Source: Halanaerobium congolense (GTDB taxonomy: Bacteria; Bacillota; Halanaerobiia; Halanaerobiales; Halanaerobiaceae). From it: DNA of 61,848 nt. The DNA lies in NCBI RefSeq assembly GCF_004366375.1, contig NZ_SOEF01000018.1, positions 1 to 61,848 on the forward strand, written 5' to 3'. Positions 47,736 through 59,391 of the stretch are shown here, piece after piece (positions within the stretch are counted from its first letter, which is position 1; each line of letters opens with the position of its first letter). A program made the position numbers and the translations under genes. The notes beneath the pieces are model-generated. The model was not told where the DNA came from. It ran no database searches and worked only from the letters and a program-made list of their open reading frames with translations.

Positions 47736-48722
47736 TTAATTTTCATTTTGATTTTTAGTTTCCGTTTCTGAAGTTTCTGAAATACTTGTTCTCATTTTTG
47801 TATCTGATTCAACATTTTTGAGCTTCATATAATCCATTACTCCCATGTTTCCTTTTTTCAAGGCTTCAGCCATTGCCAGAGGTACTTCAGCTTCAGCTTC
47901 AACAACCTTAGCTCTCATTTCCTGAACTCTTGCCTTCATTTCTTGTTCCTCAGCAACCGCCATTGCTCTTCTTTCTTCAGCCTTGGCCTGAGCAATCTCC
48001 TTATCTGCTTCAGCCTGATCAGTCTGAAGTTGGGCTCCAATATTTTTACCAACATCAACATCTGCTATATCAATTGATAAGATTTCAAAAGCAGTTCCAG
48101 AATCTAGACCTTTATTTAAGACTGTTTTAGAAATAGAATCAGGATTTTCCAATACTTTTTTATGTGATTCGGCTGAACCAACTGTTGTAACAATTCCTTC
48201 CCCAACTCTTGCCAAAACCGTTTCTTCTCCTGCTCCACCAACAAGCCTCTCAATATTAGCTCGAACTGTTACTCTTGCAGTTGCCATTACCTGGATACCA
48301 TCCATAGCTACCGCAGTAACAATCGGGGTCTGAATAACCTTAGGATTAACACTCATTTTAACAGCTTCCAGAACATCTCTACCTGCTAAATCAATAGCAG
48401 CTGCCCTTTCAAAAGTTAAATCAATTTCTGCTCTTTGCGCAGCAATTAAAGCATCTACAACTCGATCAACATTCCCTCCTGCCAAATAATGGGCCTCTAA
48501 TTGATCACTACTCAAACCCTTACCGGCTTTATGAGATTTTATCATTGGACCTACAATTGAAGAAGGAACTACCCTTCTCAAACGCATTCCAATTAAATTA
48601 AAAAAACCAACTTTTACTCCCGCTGCAGTTGCAGAAATCCATAACCCAAGTGGTATAAAATAAAAAAGCAAAACAAAAAATAAAATTAAAGCAGCTAAAA
48701 TCAATATTGAAAAAAGTTCCAT
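47736..48722 (-). CDS. floA: Flotillin-like protein FloA
   Basis: A 328-residue flotillin-like scaffold (UPF0365): N-terminal membrane hairpin (about 4-28), a PHB-like domain, and a C-terminal region rich in EA repeats (about 230-300). Organises membrane microdomains in Bacillus. Starts 3 bp after the nfeD stop; the nfeD-floA pair is conserved. Confidence 0.95.
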   Translation of the reverse strand: MELFSILILAALILFFVLLFYFIPLGLWISATAAGVKVGFFNLIGMRLRRVVPSSIVGPMIKSHKAGKGLSSDQLEAHYLAGGNVDRVVDALIAAQRAEIDLTFERAAAIDLAGRDVLEAVKMSVNPKVIQTPIVTAVAMDGIQVMATARVTVRANIERLVGGAGEETVLARVGEGIVTTVGSAESHKKVLENPDSISKTVLNKGLDSGTAFEILSIDIADVDVGKNIGAQLQTDQAEADKEIAQAKAEERRAMAVAEEQEMKARVQEMRAKVVEAEAEVPLAMAEALKKGNMGVMDYMKLKNVESDTKMRTSISETSETETKNQNEN

Positions 48723-48725
48723 AAT

Positions 48726-50009
48726 TTATTCCTCCTCTGATATTTTGCGAACAACAACCCGAGATCCAGATACCGAAACTACTTTAACTTTTTTCCCTTT
48801 TTCGATAAAACTACCTTCACTAACAGCATCTATCCTTTCTTCCCCTACTTTTATAGTACCGGCTGGTCTTAATTTTGACAAAGTCACAGCCTCTTGATTT
48901 AAATAATCTTTTTTAGAAGTTGATGAAAAATAATTTTCAGAACTATTGTCTAAAGATATTTTCTGCCAAAAACGGCTGGTACCAAATTTTTTAACCATTA
49001 AAATTCCGATAACTAAAGTAAAAAGTACAACTGCTAACAAGACATTAACTGCAATTGAACTATTAGGAAAGATGAAGAATAAACTGGCTAAAACAACAGC
49101 AATACCACTGATTCCAGCAATACCAAAGCCGGGAATAATAAAAATTTCTGCTAGGATTAGGATAATACCTATAATAAATAAAATTACTATCCCTGCTCCA
49201 ATTGAGCCAGTAAAAATATGCCCAGCAAAAAAAATCAATAAAGTAATTATACCAACAGTTCCTCCCAATGCAAAACCAGGGGTTAAAGCTTCAAATATTA
49301 AAGCAGAAAAAGCAATAATCAAAAGCAGTGAGCTTGCATAGGGGTTACTAATTATCCCCATTATCTTTTCTAAATTACTTTTTTCTACTGTAGTTATCTC
49401 ATTTAAAGATATATTTTCAGCAGCTGCTAAATCTGCCAAAGAAGACACACTATAATCAGCAATACCTAATTCAAGAGCTTCAGCTGCTGTTAAGGTTAGA
49501 AGTTTATCTTTTTCAATAACTCCTTCAATTTCCATTGAAGCATCAACCATAGCTTCAGCAATTTTTGGGTTTTTATTTCTTCTTTCTGCAGTGGCTGCAA
49601 ACTCTTTTCTTAGAGCAGAAATATATTTTTCTTCATTTGGCCTTGTTTCTGCTGCTCCAATACTCGAAGAAGGAGATATATATAGTTTTTCACCTGCCAA
49701 AGCAATTAAAGCAGCAGCTGACCAGGCTCTACCATTTACAAAACTGATAACTTTTACTTCTGATTCTAAAATTCTGTCTCTTATTTTAAGAGCTGAGTTT
49801 ACAAAGCCTCCTAGTGAATTAATTTCTAGAATTACAAGGTCTGAATTATTGTTTTCAGCTTCAGTTATATTTTTATTAATAAAGCTAAATTCAGCATTAT
49901 TAATTTCACTATTTAAATATAAATGAATAACTTCAGCTGCTGCAGCTGCTGAACTATAAAAACTAAAGATCAATAAAAACATTAAAAAAATTAAGATTAT
50001 TTTTTTCAT
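48726..50009 (-). CDS. NfeD-family membrane serine protease (long form)
   Basis: A 427-residue protein: signal peptide (1-24), ClpP-like protease domain (about 25-200) with S97 in GRAWSAAA and probable K135 as the Ser-Lys dyad, by comparison with the 1510-N stomatin protease; then four to five membrane helices (about 218-340) and a C-terminal OB/NfeD domain. Partner of flotillins and stomatins in membrane quality control. Ribosome binding site GGAGG. Confidence 0.92.
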   Translation of the reverse strand: MKKIILIFLMFLLIFSFYSSAAAAAEVIHLYLNSEINNAEFSFINKNITEAENNNSDLVILEINSLGGFVNSALKIRDRILESEVKVISFVNGRAWSAAALIALAGEKLYISPSSSIGAAETRPNEEKYISALRKEFAATAERRNKNPKIAEAMVDASMEIEGVIEKDKLLTLTAAEALELGIADYSVSSLADLAAAENISLNEITTVEKSNLEKIMGIISNPYASSLLLIIAFSALIFEALTPGFALGGTVGIITLLIFFAGHIFTGSIGAGIVILFIIGIILILAEIFIIPGFGIAGISGIAVVLASLFFIFPNSSIAVNVLLAVVLFTLVIGILMVKKFGTSRFWQKISLDNSSENYFSSTSKKDYLNQEAVTLSKLRPAGTIKVGEERIDAVSEGSFIEKGKKVKVVSVSGSRVVVRKISEEE

Positions 50010-50029
50010 TATGATACCTCCAATAAAGA

Positions 50030-50060
50030 GGAATAAAGAAAGGGTTTCCCCTTTCTTTTT
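50030..50060 (-). terminator. Terminator after yqeY
   Basis: On the minus strand AAAGAAAGGG GAAA CCCTTTCTTT with a GNRA-like loop is followed by ATT. It separates yqeY from nfeD, 11 bp after the yqeY stop. Confidence 0.7.
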
Positions 50061-50070
50061 AGAAATTAAT

Positions 50071-50520
50071 TTAATTACTCAACTTTTCTTTTACTTTTGA
50101 ACTAACCATTGAACCATCAGCTCTACCTTTAATTTTAGGCATAATTGCTCCCATAACCTGACCCATATCTGACATATTTTTGGCATCTGTTTCTTCGATT
50201 ACCTGATTTACAAGTTCATCCACTTCGGCTTCTGACATTTGTTCAGGCAAATATTCCTGTAAAATTTCAATTTCTTTATACAGTTTTTCCATTACATCTT
50301 CTTTGCCTGATTTTTCAAAATCAGCTAGTGAATCTTTTATCTGTTTTACCTGTTTAGCAATTACAGCTGTTACTCCTTGATCATCTAGTTCTTCTCCGCT
50401 TTCTATCTCTTTGTTTTTAATCTCTGATCTGGTCATTCTAATCACAGAAAGCCTTTCCTTATCTTTAGCTTTCATTGCTTTTTTCATATCTTCCATTAAT
50501 TGTTCTTTTAGTTTGCTCAT
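50071..50520 (-). CDS. GatB/YqeY domain protein
   Basis: A 149-residue YqeY protein, homologous to the tail domain of GatB, which binds tRNA in the amidotransferase. The free-standing version has no assigned reaction. Present in the conserved order yqeY-nfeD-floA; the S21 gene (rpsU) that precedes it in B. subtilis is not found in the 59-bp gap to hinT. Confidence 0.92.
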   Translation of the reverse strand: MSKLKEQLMEDMKKAMKAKDKERLSVIRMTRSEIKNKEIESGEELDDQGVTAVIAKQVKQIKDSLADFEKSGKEDVMEKLYKEIEILQEYLPEQMSEAEVDELVNQVIEETDAKNMSDMGQVMGAIMPKIKGRADGSMVSSKVKEKLSN

Positions 50521-50579
50521 TTTTACAACTCCAATCTATAATTCAGTTAAGCTATTTATCCCATTCTAGTAATTTGATT

Positions 50580-50924
50580 CTATCCAGGCGGCCACTGCAG
50601 TTCTCTTCCACCTAAAAGATGGAAGTGAATATGATAAACTGTTTGACCTCCATTGTCACCACAGTTACTGACCAATCTATATCCAGACTCAGCAATTTTA
50701 AATTTAGCAGCCATTTTTTTAGCAATTTGATAAACATGTCCGATCAAATCACCATCTTCAGGCTTTAAACTATTTAAGTCTGAAATATGTCTTTTGGGAA
50801 CTATTAATAAATGTACAGGTGCCTGAGGATTAATATCCTCAAAAACAACTACTTTTTCGTCTTCATAAACAAAATCAGTATCCATCTCACCTGCGGCAAT
50901 TTTACAAAATAAACAATCCTTCAA
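50580..50924 (-). CDS. hinT: HIT-family nucleotide hydrolase HinT
   Basis: Histidine-triad protein, 114 residues from the TTG at 50924, which follows AAAGGAGGG by 6-7 bases. The longer in-frame reading to 50966 adds non-conserved sequence. The triad is H98-x-H100-x-H102 (YHIHFHLLGG); C4 and C7 in CLFCKI may bind zinc. Hydrolyses phosphoramidates of AMP. In line between mtaB and yqeY. Confidence 0.94.
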   Translation of the reverse strand: MKDCLFCKIAAGEMDTDFVYEDEKVVVFEDINPQAPVHLLIVPKRHISDLNSLKPEDGDLIGHVYQIAKKMAAKFKIAESGYRLVSNCGDNGGQTVYHIHFHLLGGRELQWPPG

Positions 50925-51017
50925 AAAAATCCCTCCTTTAAATTTCAATATAGACTTAAAATCCATATTTTATACTTGAGTTATTAATTATATTCTCTTA
51001 AAAGAAGAAAATTCCTG

Positions 51018-52328
51018 CTATTTTATAATTTCACCTTTTAAATGATAAGGATCAACTGATTTTTTTAATTTAACTTTAACTAATTCATTTTTTAAATCAT
51101 CTGAACCATCAACAAGGATTTTAAGATAATTATCAGTATAACCTGTTAATAAACCTGTTGTATGATCTCTAACTTCTTCAATTAAAACTTCTTTTTCCCG
51201 CCCAATAAATTCTTTTTGATAATCCAACATTAAAGCCTCATTAACTAAACGCAGTTTTTTACTGTATTCCTTAACTAAATTGCCATTTAACTGCTCCATC
51301 TCTGCAGCTGGTGTACCTTCTCTAGCAGAATAAGGAAAAACATGTACTTTAGAAAAACCTATTTCTTTAACAGCTTCTAATGTCTCAGCAAAAGTTTCCT
51401 CTGTCTCTCCTGGAAAGCCAACAATAACATCAGTTGTAACGGCTAAATCTGGTATTCTATTTCTCAGCTCTGCTACAGTTTTTTTAAATTCTTCTAAAGT
51501 ATAAGGCCTGTTCATTGCTTCTAAAATCTTGTTGCTTCCACTCTGAAGAGGTAAATGTAAATGAGGACAGAAAATATCTTCTTCAGCAATTAAATCCATC
51601 ATTCCTTTATCAATTTCAGTTCCTTCAATTGAGCTTAAACGAACTCGATTTAAATTTTCAATTTCAGTTAAATCCACCATTAATTTAGTTAGTTCTTTAT
51701 TATTTCCATTTTCACTACCATAAGCTCCCAGATGAGTTCCGGTTAAGATGATTTCTTTAACACCCTGTTCAGCTAATCTTTTAATCTCTGCTGCAACATC
51801 TTCTTTTTTGCGGCTTCTAACAGGTCCTCGAGCATAAGGAATGATACAATAACTGCAGAACTGATTACAGCCGTCTTCAATCTTGACATTGGCCCTAGTT
51901 GTATTTGTCAGCCTCTTCAGTTCCAATTCTTCATATTCTTTTAATTCTTTATATTCTTTGACATCATTTTCAATTGATTTGCCAGCCAATATTTCTTCGG
52001 CTTTGTCCAAAATATCAGCTTTATTATTACTGCCCATTACAAAATCAATTTCTTCTATATCTCTTACTTCATCTGGAAAAGCCTGTGTATAACAGCCAAC
52101 TATTGCAACAATACTATCTTCTGAACGACGTTTTGCTCTCCGGGCTATCTGTCTGGTTTTCCTAGCTGCTTCATTTGTTACAGTACAGCTGTTAACTATA
52201 TATACATCCGCTTTTTCGGAAAAATTAACTATTTGATAGCCATTATCTATAAAAATATCTATTACAGCTTCAGTTTCATATTGATTTACTTTACAACCTA
52301 AGGTATAAAAAGCTGCTCTTTTTATCAT
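51018..52328 (-). CDS. mtaB: tRNA-t6A37 methylthiotransferase MtaB
   Basis: Radical-SAM enzyme converting t6A37 to ms2t6A37. The N-terminal UPF0004 domain has three cluster cysteines (in LGCKVNQYE, NSCTVT and VGCYTQ); the radical-SAM cysteines are in DGCNQFCSYC; a TRAM domain ends the protein. About 436 residues from the ATG at 52328, 1 bp after rsmE; an alternative GTG at 52337 has a comparable ribosome binding site. Confidence 0.95.
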   Translation of the reverse strand: MIKRAAFYTLGCKVNQYETEAVIDIFIDNGYQIVNFSEKADVYIVNSCTVTNEAARKTRQIARRAKRRSEDSIVAIVGCYTQAFPDEVRDIEEIDFVMGSNNKADILDKAEEILAGKSIENDVKEYKELKEYEELELKRLTNTTRANVKIEDGCNQFCSYCIIPYARGPVRSRKKEDVAAEIKRLAEQGVKEIILTGTHLGAYGSENGNNKELTKLMVDLTEIENLNRVRLSSIEGTEIDKGMMDLIAEEDIFCPHLHLPLQSGSNKILEAMNRPYTLEEFKKTVAELRNRIPDLAVTTDVIVGFPGETEETFAETLEAVKEIGFSKVHVFPYSAREGTPAAEMEQLNGNLVKEYSKKLRLVNEALMLDYQKEFIGREKEVLIEEVRDHTTGLLTGYTDNYLKILVDGSDDLKNELVKVKLKKSVDPYHLKGEIIK

Positions 52329-52329
52329 A

Positions 52330-53082
52330 CTAATCACCGAGTTCACCTTTCTCATACAAAATAGCCGTTAAAGCAGTTATCCCAGCAGTCTCTGTTCTTA
52401 AAATGCGGGGACCAAGTGTGATTATCTGGGCTCCAAGTTCGGATTTGAATTGCTGTACTTCCGCCGCCGAAAATCCTCCTTCAGGACCAATAATTACTAA
52501 AATCTCTGCTGCTGCTTCAACATTGTTTTCTGTAAAAAATTTTTTAAGTGAAAGATTTTCTTCATTTTCCCATAATAATAATACATAATCAAATTTTTGT
52601 TTTAAATTTTTTAGCTGACTGCTGCTGTAAAATTCTTCAATCTTTGGAATAACAGCTCGACCTGATTGTTTGGCAGCAGCCTCAGCAACCCTCTGCCAGC
52701 GGCTTCTCTTTTTTTCTTTTTTCTTATAATTATATTTAACAATAGTTCTTTTACTTTCAAAAGGGATTAATCCAGAAAAACCAATTTCAGTTGCCTTCTC
52801 CACTATTAAATCCATTTTGCTCTTTTTAGGTAAACCCTGGGCCAGCCAAACTTTAACTCCAGCTTCAACTCCTGATTTTTCCTTTGTTAAAACCTTCAAA
52901 AAAACTTCATCCTCACTAAAACTAGTTATTTCAGCTTCCATATCAAAACCATCACCATCAGAAAGAATAACCCTGTCACCTATATTTAGGCGCAGGGAAT
53001 TTTTAAGATGGTTATAGTCATTTCCAGAAATAATTACATTTTCATTAACTTCAGTACTCTGATCTATAAAAAATCTATGCAT
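52330..53082 (-). CDS. rsmE: 16S rRNA (uracil-1498-N3)-methyltransferase RsmE
   Basis: SPOUT methyltransferase, 250 residues from the ATG at 53082 (the in-frame GTG at 53091 is part of GGAGTG). Starts MHRFFID; the PUA-like N-domain precedes the knotted SAM site with GPEGGFS and LGPRILRTETA. It follows dnaJ directly; the ribosomal L11 methyltransferase prmA, usually between them, is absent. Confidence 0.95.
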   Translation of the reverse strand: MHRFFIDQSTEVNENVIISGNDYNHLKNSLRLNIGDRVILSDGDGFDMEAEITSFSEDEVFLKVLTKEKSGVEAGVKVWLAQGLPKKSKMDLIVEKATEIGFSGLIPFESKRTIVKYNYKKKEKKRSRWQRVAEAAAKQSGRAVIPKIEEFYSSSQLKNLKQKFDYVLLLWENEENLSLKKFFTENNVEAAAEILVIIGPEGGFSAAEVQQFKSELGAQIITLGPRILRTETAGITALTAILYEKGELGD

Positions 53083-53138
53083 TTTTTTCACTCCAAAGTT
53101 TAGAGTTGAATTAATAATAATCTATTTTAAATCTCAAT

Positions 53139-54263
53139 TTAAATATTAATTGCATCTTTTATCTTTTTTAAAAAACTTTTATGCTCTGGGTTGATTTCTT
53201 CACCACTTATTTCAGCAAACTCTGTCAAAAGTTCTTTCTGCTTATCATCTAAATCCTTAGGAATCATTACTTTAACCTTAATATATTGATCTCCTCGTCC
53301 ATAACCATTTAAATGGGTTATGCCTTTGTTTTTCAATCTAAAGGTTGTCCCAGGCTGAGTTCCTTCAGGAATATCAAATTGTACCTTACCCTCTAAAGTA
53401 GGAACCTTGATTTTATCACCAAGAGTTGCTTGAACAAAGCTGATTGGAACTTCACAGTATAAATCATCACCTTTACGGTCAAATATTTTATGATCCTGTA
53501 CATCAATTATAATATATAAGTCACCTGCTGGACCACCTTTTTCACCAACCTGGCCTTCTCCAGACATTCTGAGTCTGGTTCCAGTATCTATACCGGCAGG
53601 TATATTAACAGTCAGTTTTCGCTGTTTGCGCACTTTACCGGATCCATTACATTTATGACAGGCTTCTTCTACAATTTTACCATCTCCACCACAACGGCTG
53701 CAAACCCTACTTTGGGTAAATTGACCAAATGGAGTCTGCTGGCTGGTACGAACCTGACCCTGACCATTACATTCAGGACAAGTCTTTATATCTGTACCTG
53801 GTTCAGCACCACTACCATCACAGCGATCACATTCTTCTTCCCTAGGTATTCTAATTTCTTTTTTGCCGCCAAAAGCAGCTTCTTCAAACGAAATTTCCAT
53901 TCTATACTGCAAGTCAGCTCCACGGCGAGGACCATTTTTTCTGCGGCCACCCATACCACCGCCAAAGCCAAACATATTAAATAAATCATCAAGACCACCA
54001 AAACCACCCTGAGCAAAATCATCAAAGTTAAAGTCCTGATCATTAATACCTGAATGTCCATACTGATCATAGCGTGCTCTTTTATCCGGATCACTTAAAA
54101 TTTCATAAGCCTCAGAAATTTCCTTAAATTTTTCTGAGGTATCTTTTTCCTGATTCATATCAGGGTGATATTTTTTGGCCAGCTTACGATAAGCCCGCTT
54201 AATTTCTTTTTGATCGGCATCCCGGTCAACACCGAGCAGTTCGTAATAATCATTTTTTGCCAT
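53139..54263 (-). CDS. dnaJ: Chaperone protein DnaJ
   Basis: Full-length type I Hsp40, 374 residues: J domain with HPD (about 33-35), Gly/Phe-rich region with GGFGG (about 75-110), four zinc CxxCxGxG repeats ([32 protein letters not shown]), and the C-terminal substrate domains. Stimulates DnaK. Separated from dnaK by a strong hairpin that may lower its expression. Confidence 0.97.
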   Translation of the reverse strand: MAKNDYYELLGVDRDADQKEIKRAYRKLAKKYHPDMNQEKDTSEKFKEISEAYEILSDPDKRARYDQYGHSGINDQDFNFDDFAQGGFGGLDDLFNMFGFGGGMGGRRKNGPRRGADLQYRMEISFEEAAFGGKKEIRIPREEECDRCDGSGAEPGTDIKTCPECNGQGQVRTSQQTPFGQFTQSRVCSRCGGDGKIVEEACHKCNGSGKVRKQRKLTVNIPAGIDTGTRLRMSGEGQVGEKGGPAGDLYIIIDVQDHKIFDRKGDDLYCEVPISFVQATLGDKIKVPTLEGKVQFDIPEGTQPGTTFRLKNKGITHLNGYGRGDQYIKVKVMIPKDLDDKQKELLTEFAEISGEEINPEHKSFLKKIKDAINI

Positions 54264-54280
54264 CTTAAAATCACCTCTCT

Positions 54281-54330
54281 AAAAAAGAAAGAAAAACAGT
54301 TATAGGGAGAGGAATACTCTCCCTAAACTG
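54281..54330 (-). terminator. Hairpin terminator between dnaK and dnaJ
   Basis: On the minus strand CAGTTTAGGGAGAG and CTCTCCCTATAACTG pair around TATTC, followed by TTTTTCTTTC. A strong stem with T-run inside an operon suggests partial termination, setting dnaK above dnaJ. Confidence 0.85.
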
Positions 54331-54348
54331 AACTATTCTTCCCTTAAT

Positions 54349-56298
<1,950 letters not shown>

Positions 56299-56336
56299 TT
56301 AATCATAAATTCTAAATTTATTTGATAAAAAGTTTA

Positions 56337-56984
56337 TTATCCAGCCACTTTAACCATTGCCGGCCTAATAACTCTATCCTCTAAAACAAAACCTTTCTGT
56401 ACTACCTCTGTTACAGTACCTTCTTCATATTCATCTGTTTCAACTCTCATAATTGCTTCGTGATATTCAGGGTTAAATTCCTCACCCTGAGCAGCTATCT
56501 CTTTAATGCCCGCGTCAGCAAAACTTTTTACAAGTTGATTATAAATCATTTCTACACCTCTGTAAAAATCATTTTCTTGATCTTCAGCTTTTAGAGCACG
56601 TTCAAAGTTATCAATCACAGGCAGTAAACTGCTGCAGAGCTGAACTTTACCTCTAGTAGTCATCTCGGCTTTTTCTTTTTCACTTCTCTTTCTATAATTA
56701 ACAAAGTCAGCCTGTAATCTCTGTAATCTACTCAATAGATCATCTATTTCAGCATCCATTGCGGCGATTTTTTCATTCTTTTCTCTTAATTCTTCAATCA
56801 ATTCTTCTCGAGAAAGCTCTAATTGTATTCCTTCATTTCCTGCTGTTTCTGACTCGCTTGCTGCTTCTGACTCGCTATCAGCTGCAGCTGTTTGAGCTTT
56901 AAGATCTTCATTTACTTCAGCAGCTTCCTCATTCTCTGACTTTAAATTTTCCTCTAAATCAATATTTTCTTTTTCTTTATTCAT
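56337..56984 (-). CDS. grpE: Nucleotide exchange factor GrpE
   Basis: Releases ADP from DnaK. 215 residues from the ATG at 56984, 5 bp after the hrcA stop. The N-terminal 80 residues are acidic (Glu/Ala/Ser) and probably disordered, then the long coiled coil (about 75-130) and the C-terminal beta domain with EYEEGTVTEVVQKGFVLEDRVIRPAMVKV. Confidence 0.96.
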   Translation of the reverse strand: MNKEKENIDLEENLKSENEEAAEVNEDLKAQTAAADSESEAASESETAGNEGIQLELSREELIEELREKNEKIAAMDAEIDDLLSRLQRLQADFVNYRKRSEKEKAEMTTRGKVQLCSSLLPVIDNFERALKAEDQENDFYRGVEMIYNQLVKSFADAGIKEIAAQGEEFNPEYHEAIMRVETDEYEEGTVTEVVQKGFVLEDRVIRPAMVKVAG

Positions 56985-56989
56985 TATTA

Positions 56990-58039
56990 TCACCCACTAG
57001 CCTTTGAAATTAATTTACCTAAAATATCTGAAATAACATCAACCGATGAAATAACACGCGGATATTCCATACGGGTGGGACCAATAACTCCTATTTTCCC
57101 AACTGCTCGATTTGAAATATAATAAGTAGCTACAACCAAAGAGCAGTTTTTAATATCTTCCACTTCATTTTCCTGGCCAATCTTTATTTCAAGATCAGTC
57201 CCAGAAATACTGTTAATAATTTTATTCAACATTTCTTCCTGATCAAGTAATTTTAGCATTTTTTTAACTTTTTTCAGATCATTAAACTCCGGCTGTTCTA
57301 AAATATAGGAGGTCCCTCCTATATAAACTTTAACTGCACCAGGTTCAAATGCACCTTCAAACTCATTATAAAATTGCTTAAATAAATCAACAGAAAGGTC
57401 AAGCCTTGCCATAAGTTCTTTCTCAACTTTTTTTAAATAATTTGAATCTAGATTAGCTAATAATTTGTTTTCTAATTTATCACTCAAAAAATTATTAATA
57501 TATGAAATCTTTTCAGCTAATAAATTTTGATCTAAATTGATAATTTTATTATTAACCATTCCAGCATCAGTAACTAAAACTAAGAGCAGCGAATTATTCG
57601 CCAACTGCATAATCTCGACTTTTTTCAATCTGCTGATCTGACTTTTAGGCTCACTAACCATAGCCGTATAATGAGTCATATTTGAAAGCATTTTAGCCAT
57701 ACCAGAAATGATATCCTGCACATCCTGAAGATCCTGATATAAATTCTCAATATTTTCAATTACACCAGGTTCTTGATTTTGTTCCCGACTGACAAGCTGA
57801 TCGACATAGTAGCGATAACCTTTGTCAGAAGGTATTCTTCCAGCAGATGTGTGAGGCTGTTCCAAATAACCTAAATCTTCTAAGTCAGCCATCTCATTTC
57901 TGATAGTTGCAGGACTTACATCCAGATTATATTTTTTCGCAAGTGTCCTTGAGCCAATTGGAGATGCGGAAATTATATGTTCCTGAATGATGGCCTGCAG
58001 TATTCGCTTTTTTCTTGAATCTAATTCTTCAACCATCAT
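56990..58039 (-). CDS. hrcA: Heat-inducible transcription repressor HrcA
   Basis: Repressor binding CIRCE elements, kept active by GroEL in other Firmicutes. 349 residues: winged helix (about 1-75, with VSPATIRNEMADLEDLGYLEQPHTSAGRIPS), dimerisation and GAF-like region. First gene of hrcA-grpE-dnaK-dnaJ and preceded by a perfect CIRCE, so autoregulated. Confidence 0.97.
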   Translation of the reverse strand: MMVEELDSRKKRILQAIIQEHIISASPIGSRTLAKKYNLDVSPATIRNEMADLEDLGYLEQPHTSAGRIPSDKGYRYYVDQLVSREQNQEPGVIENIENLYQDLQDVQDIISGMAKMLSNMTHYTAMVSEPKSQISRLKKVEIMQLANNSLLLVLVTDAGMVNNKIINLDQNLLAEKISYINNFLSDKLENKLLANLDSNYLKKVEKELMARLDLSVDLFKQFYNEFEGAFEPGAVKVYIGGTSYILEQPEFNDLKKVKKMLKLLDQEEMLNKIINSISGTDLEIKIGQENEVEDIKNCSLVVATYYISNRAVGKIGVIGPTRMEYPRVISSVDVISDILGKLISKASG

Positions 58040-58054
58040 TTTTCACCTCTCTTT

Positions 58055-58081
58055 TTAGCACTCAACAGCAGAGAGTGCTAA
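58055..58081. promoter_or_regulatory. CIRCE operator of hrcA operon
   Basis: TTAGCACTC-N9-GAGTGCTAA, a perfect match to the CIRCE consensus, at 58055-58063 and 58073-58081. It overlaps the expected transcription start, 16 bp before hrcA. Confidence 0.98.
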
Positions 58082-58092
58082 CAGCTAATAAT

Positions 58093-58121
58093 AAAATAAC
58101 ACATTGGTTTTTTTTTGTCAA
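58093..58121 (-). promoter_or_regulatory. Sigma-A promoter of hrcA-grpE-dnaK-dnaJ
   Basis: Minus strand -35 TTGACA (58116-58121), 17 bp spacer containing an A-run, -10 TATTTT (58093-58098). Start predicted just upstream of CIRCE. Confidence 0.8.
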
Positions 58122-58134
58122 ATAATATTAAGAC

Positions 58135-59391
58135 TTAATCCAATAAAAATTTAAGAAAAACTTCATTTGCCAGTTCTCTACCTCGAGTTGTGAGATGAAT
58201 TCTTCCATTTGCTTCTATTATCAATTTATTTTTGATTAGTTCTTCAATTTCTGCTTTATATATAGTTTTAAAATCACGTTTAAATTTCTGATAAAACTTA
58301 TGATAAAACAGTCCATTATCTGTTCTCAAAGCCAAAAATGAATACTCAGCCATTTTTTCTTCTGCTGTTAAACAATTAATTTTTCTTATTTTGGCTTTAT
58401 TATTGACATCCAATTTTTTTTTATTTTTTAAAAGTTCACTAAAACTTTTTTTATTTTTCTTCTTCAGATCCATTATTTCCGCAAAAGTAAATCTTTCTGG
58501 ATTATAATAATCTATGTATTTTTCTAGATCCCTAAAATTTTGATATCTACAGCTGCCATCAAAACCTGAGGCACCTGGTCCTAAAGCCAGATAAGGCTGA
58601 TATAACCAGTATAGATAGTTGTGGCGGGCTCTATATCCAGGCTGACAAAAATTAGAAATCTCATAATGCCGGTAACCAGCTGTATTTAATTTTTCTAGAG
58701 CAAGCTCATACATATCTGCATCAAGCTCTTCTGCTGGCAGTTTTAAATTTCCTTTTTTATACTGCTCGTAAAAGGGAGTATTCTCATGCAGCTCAAGATT
58801 GTATAAAGAAATATGGGGTGGTGAAAACTTAAGCATTTCTTCTAAGTCTTGCTCAAATTCATTTAAACTTTGATTGGGTAAAGCAAAAATCAAATCAGCA
58901 CTATAATTATCAAAATAATTGTCTATTAAACTTAATATTTTTTTATTATTTTCAGCATTACTTCTACGTCCTAAAAATGACAGATGCTGGTCATTGAAGC
59001 TCTGAATCCCTACACTTAAGCGGTTAATTCCGGCCCGCTTTAATTTTATTATCTTTTCTTCTGTAACTGAAGCTGGATTAACTTCCATAGTTATTTCAGC
59101 AGTTGGAGGAACTTTAAATCTGTATTTAATTTTTTGCAGTAATTCAGCAACAAATACTGGTTCTATTAAAGAAGGAGTTCCTCCCCCGATATAAATAGTT
59201 TGAACTAAATTATTTTTTGTAGTTCTTGATAATTCTTTTAATTCCATAAAAAGAGCGGCCCAAAACTGGTCCACCCCCAATTTAGTGTATTTAGTTGAAT
59301 AAAAATCACAGTAAGGACATTTACTGCTGCAAAACGGAAAATGAAGATAAATAGCATTTGCAGTTTCAAAATTTAAATTATGCATTTTCAT
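58135..59391 (-). CDS. hemW: Radical SAM heme chaperone HemW
   Basis: 418 residues, with radical-SAM cysteines C21, C25 and C28 ([10 protein letters not shown]) and GGGTPS. HemW, formerly mislabelled HemN, transfers heme; it lacks the extra cysteine features of true coproporphyrinogen dehydrogenase. Contains an unusual lysine-rich stretch in the 300s ([19 protein letters not shown] shape). Overlaps the lepA end by 14 bp. In the conserved lepA-hemW-hrcA order. Confidence 0.93.
   Translation of the reverse strand: MKMHNLNFETANAIYLHFPFCSSKCPYCDFYSTKYTKLGVDQFWAALFMELKELSRTTKNNLVQTIYIGGGTPSLIEPVFVAELLQKIKYRFKVPPTAEITMEVNPASVTEEKIIKLKRAGINRLSVGIQSFNDQHLSFLGRRSNAENNKKILSLIDNYFDNYSADLIFALPNQSLNEFEQDLEEMLKFSPPHISLYNLELHENTPFYEQYKKGNLKLPAEELDADMYELALEKLNTAGYRHYEISNFCQPGYRARHNYLYWLYQPYLALGPGASGFDGSCRYQNFRDLEKYIDYYNPERFTFAEIMDLKKKNKKSFSELLKNKKKLDVNNKAKIRKINCLTAEEKMAEYSFLALRTDNGLFYHKFYQKFKRDFKTIYKAEIEELIKNKLIIEANGRIHLTTRGRELANEVFLKFLLD

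Noticed and set aside
48946-49341. 131-residue plus-strand reading frame opposite nfeD
   Set aside because: It is the mirror of a membrane-rich gene, rich in Ile/Lys/Pro with no ribosome binding site or recognisable motif.
53655-54094. Readings of about 100 residues on both strands within dnaJ
   Set aside because: They are out-of-frame shadows of the Gly/Cys-rich region of dnaJ; the real frame has all four zinc motifs.
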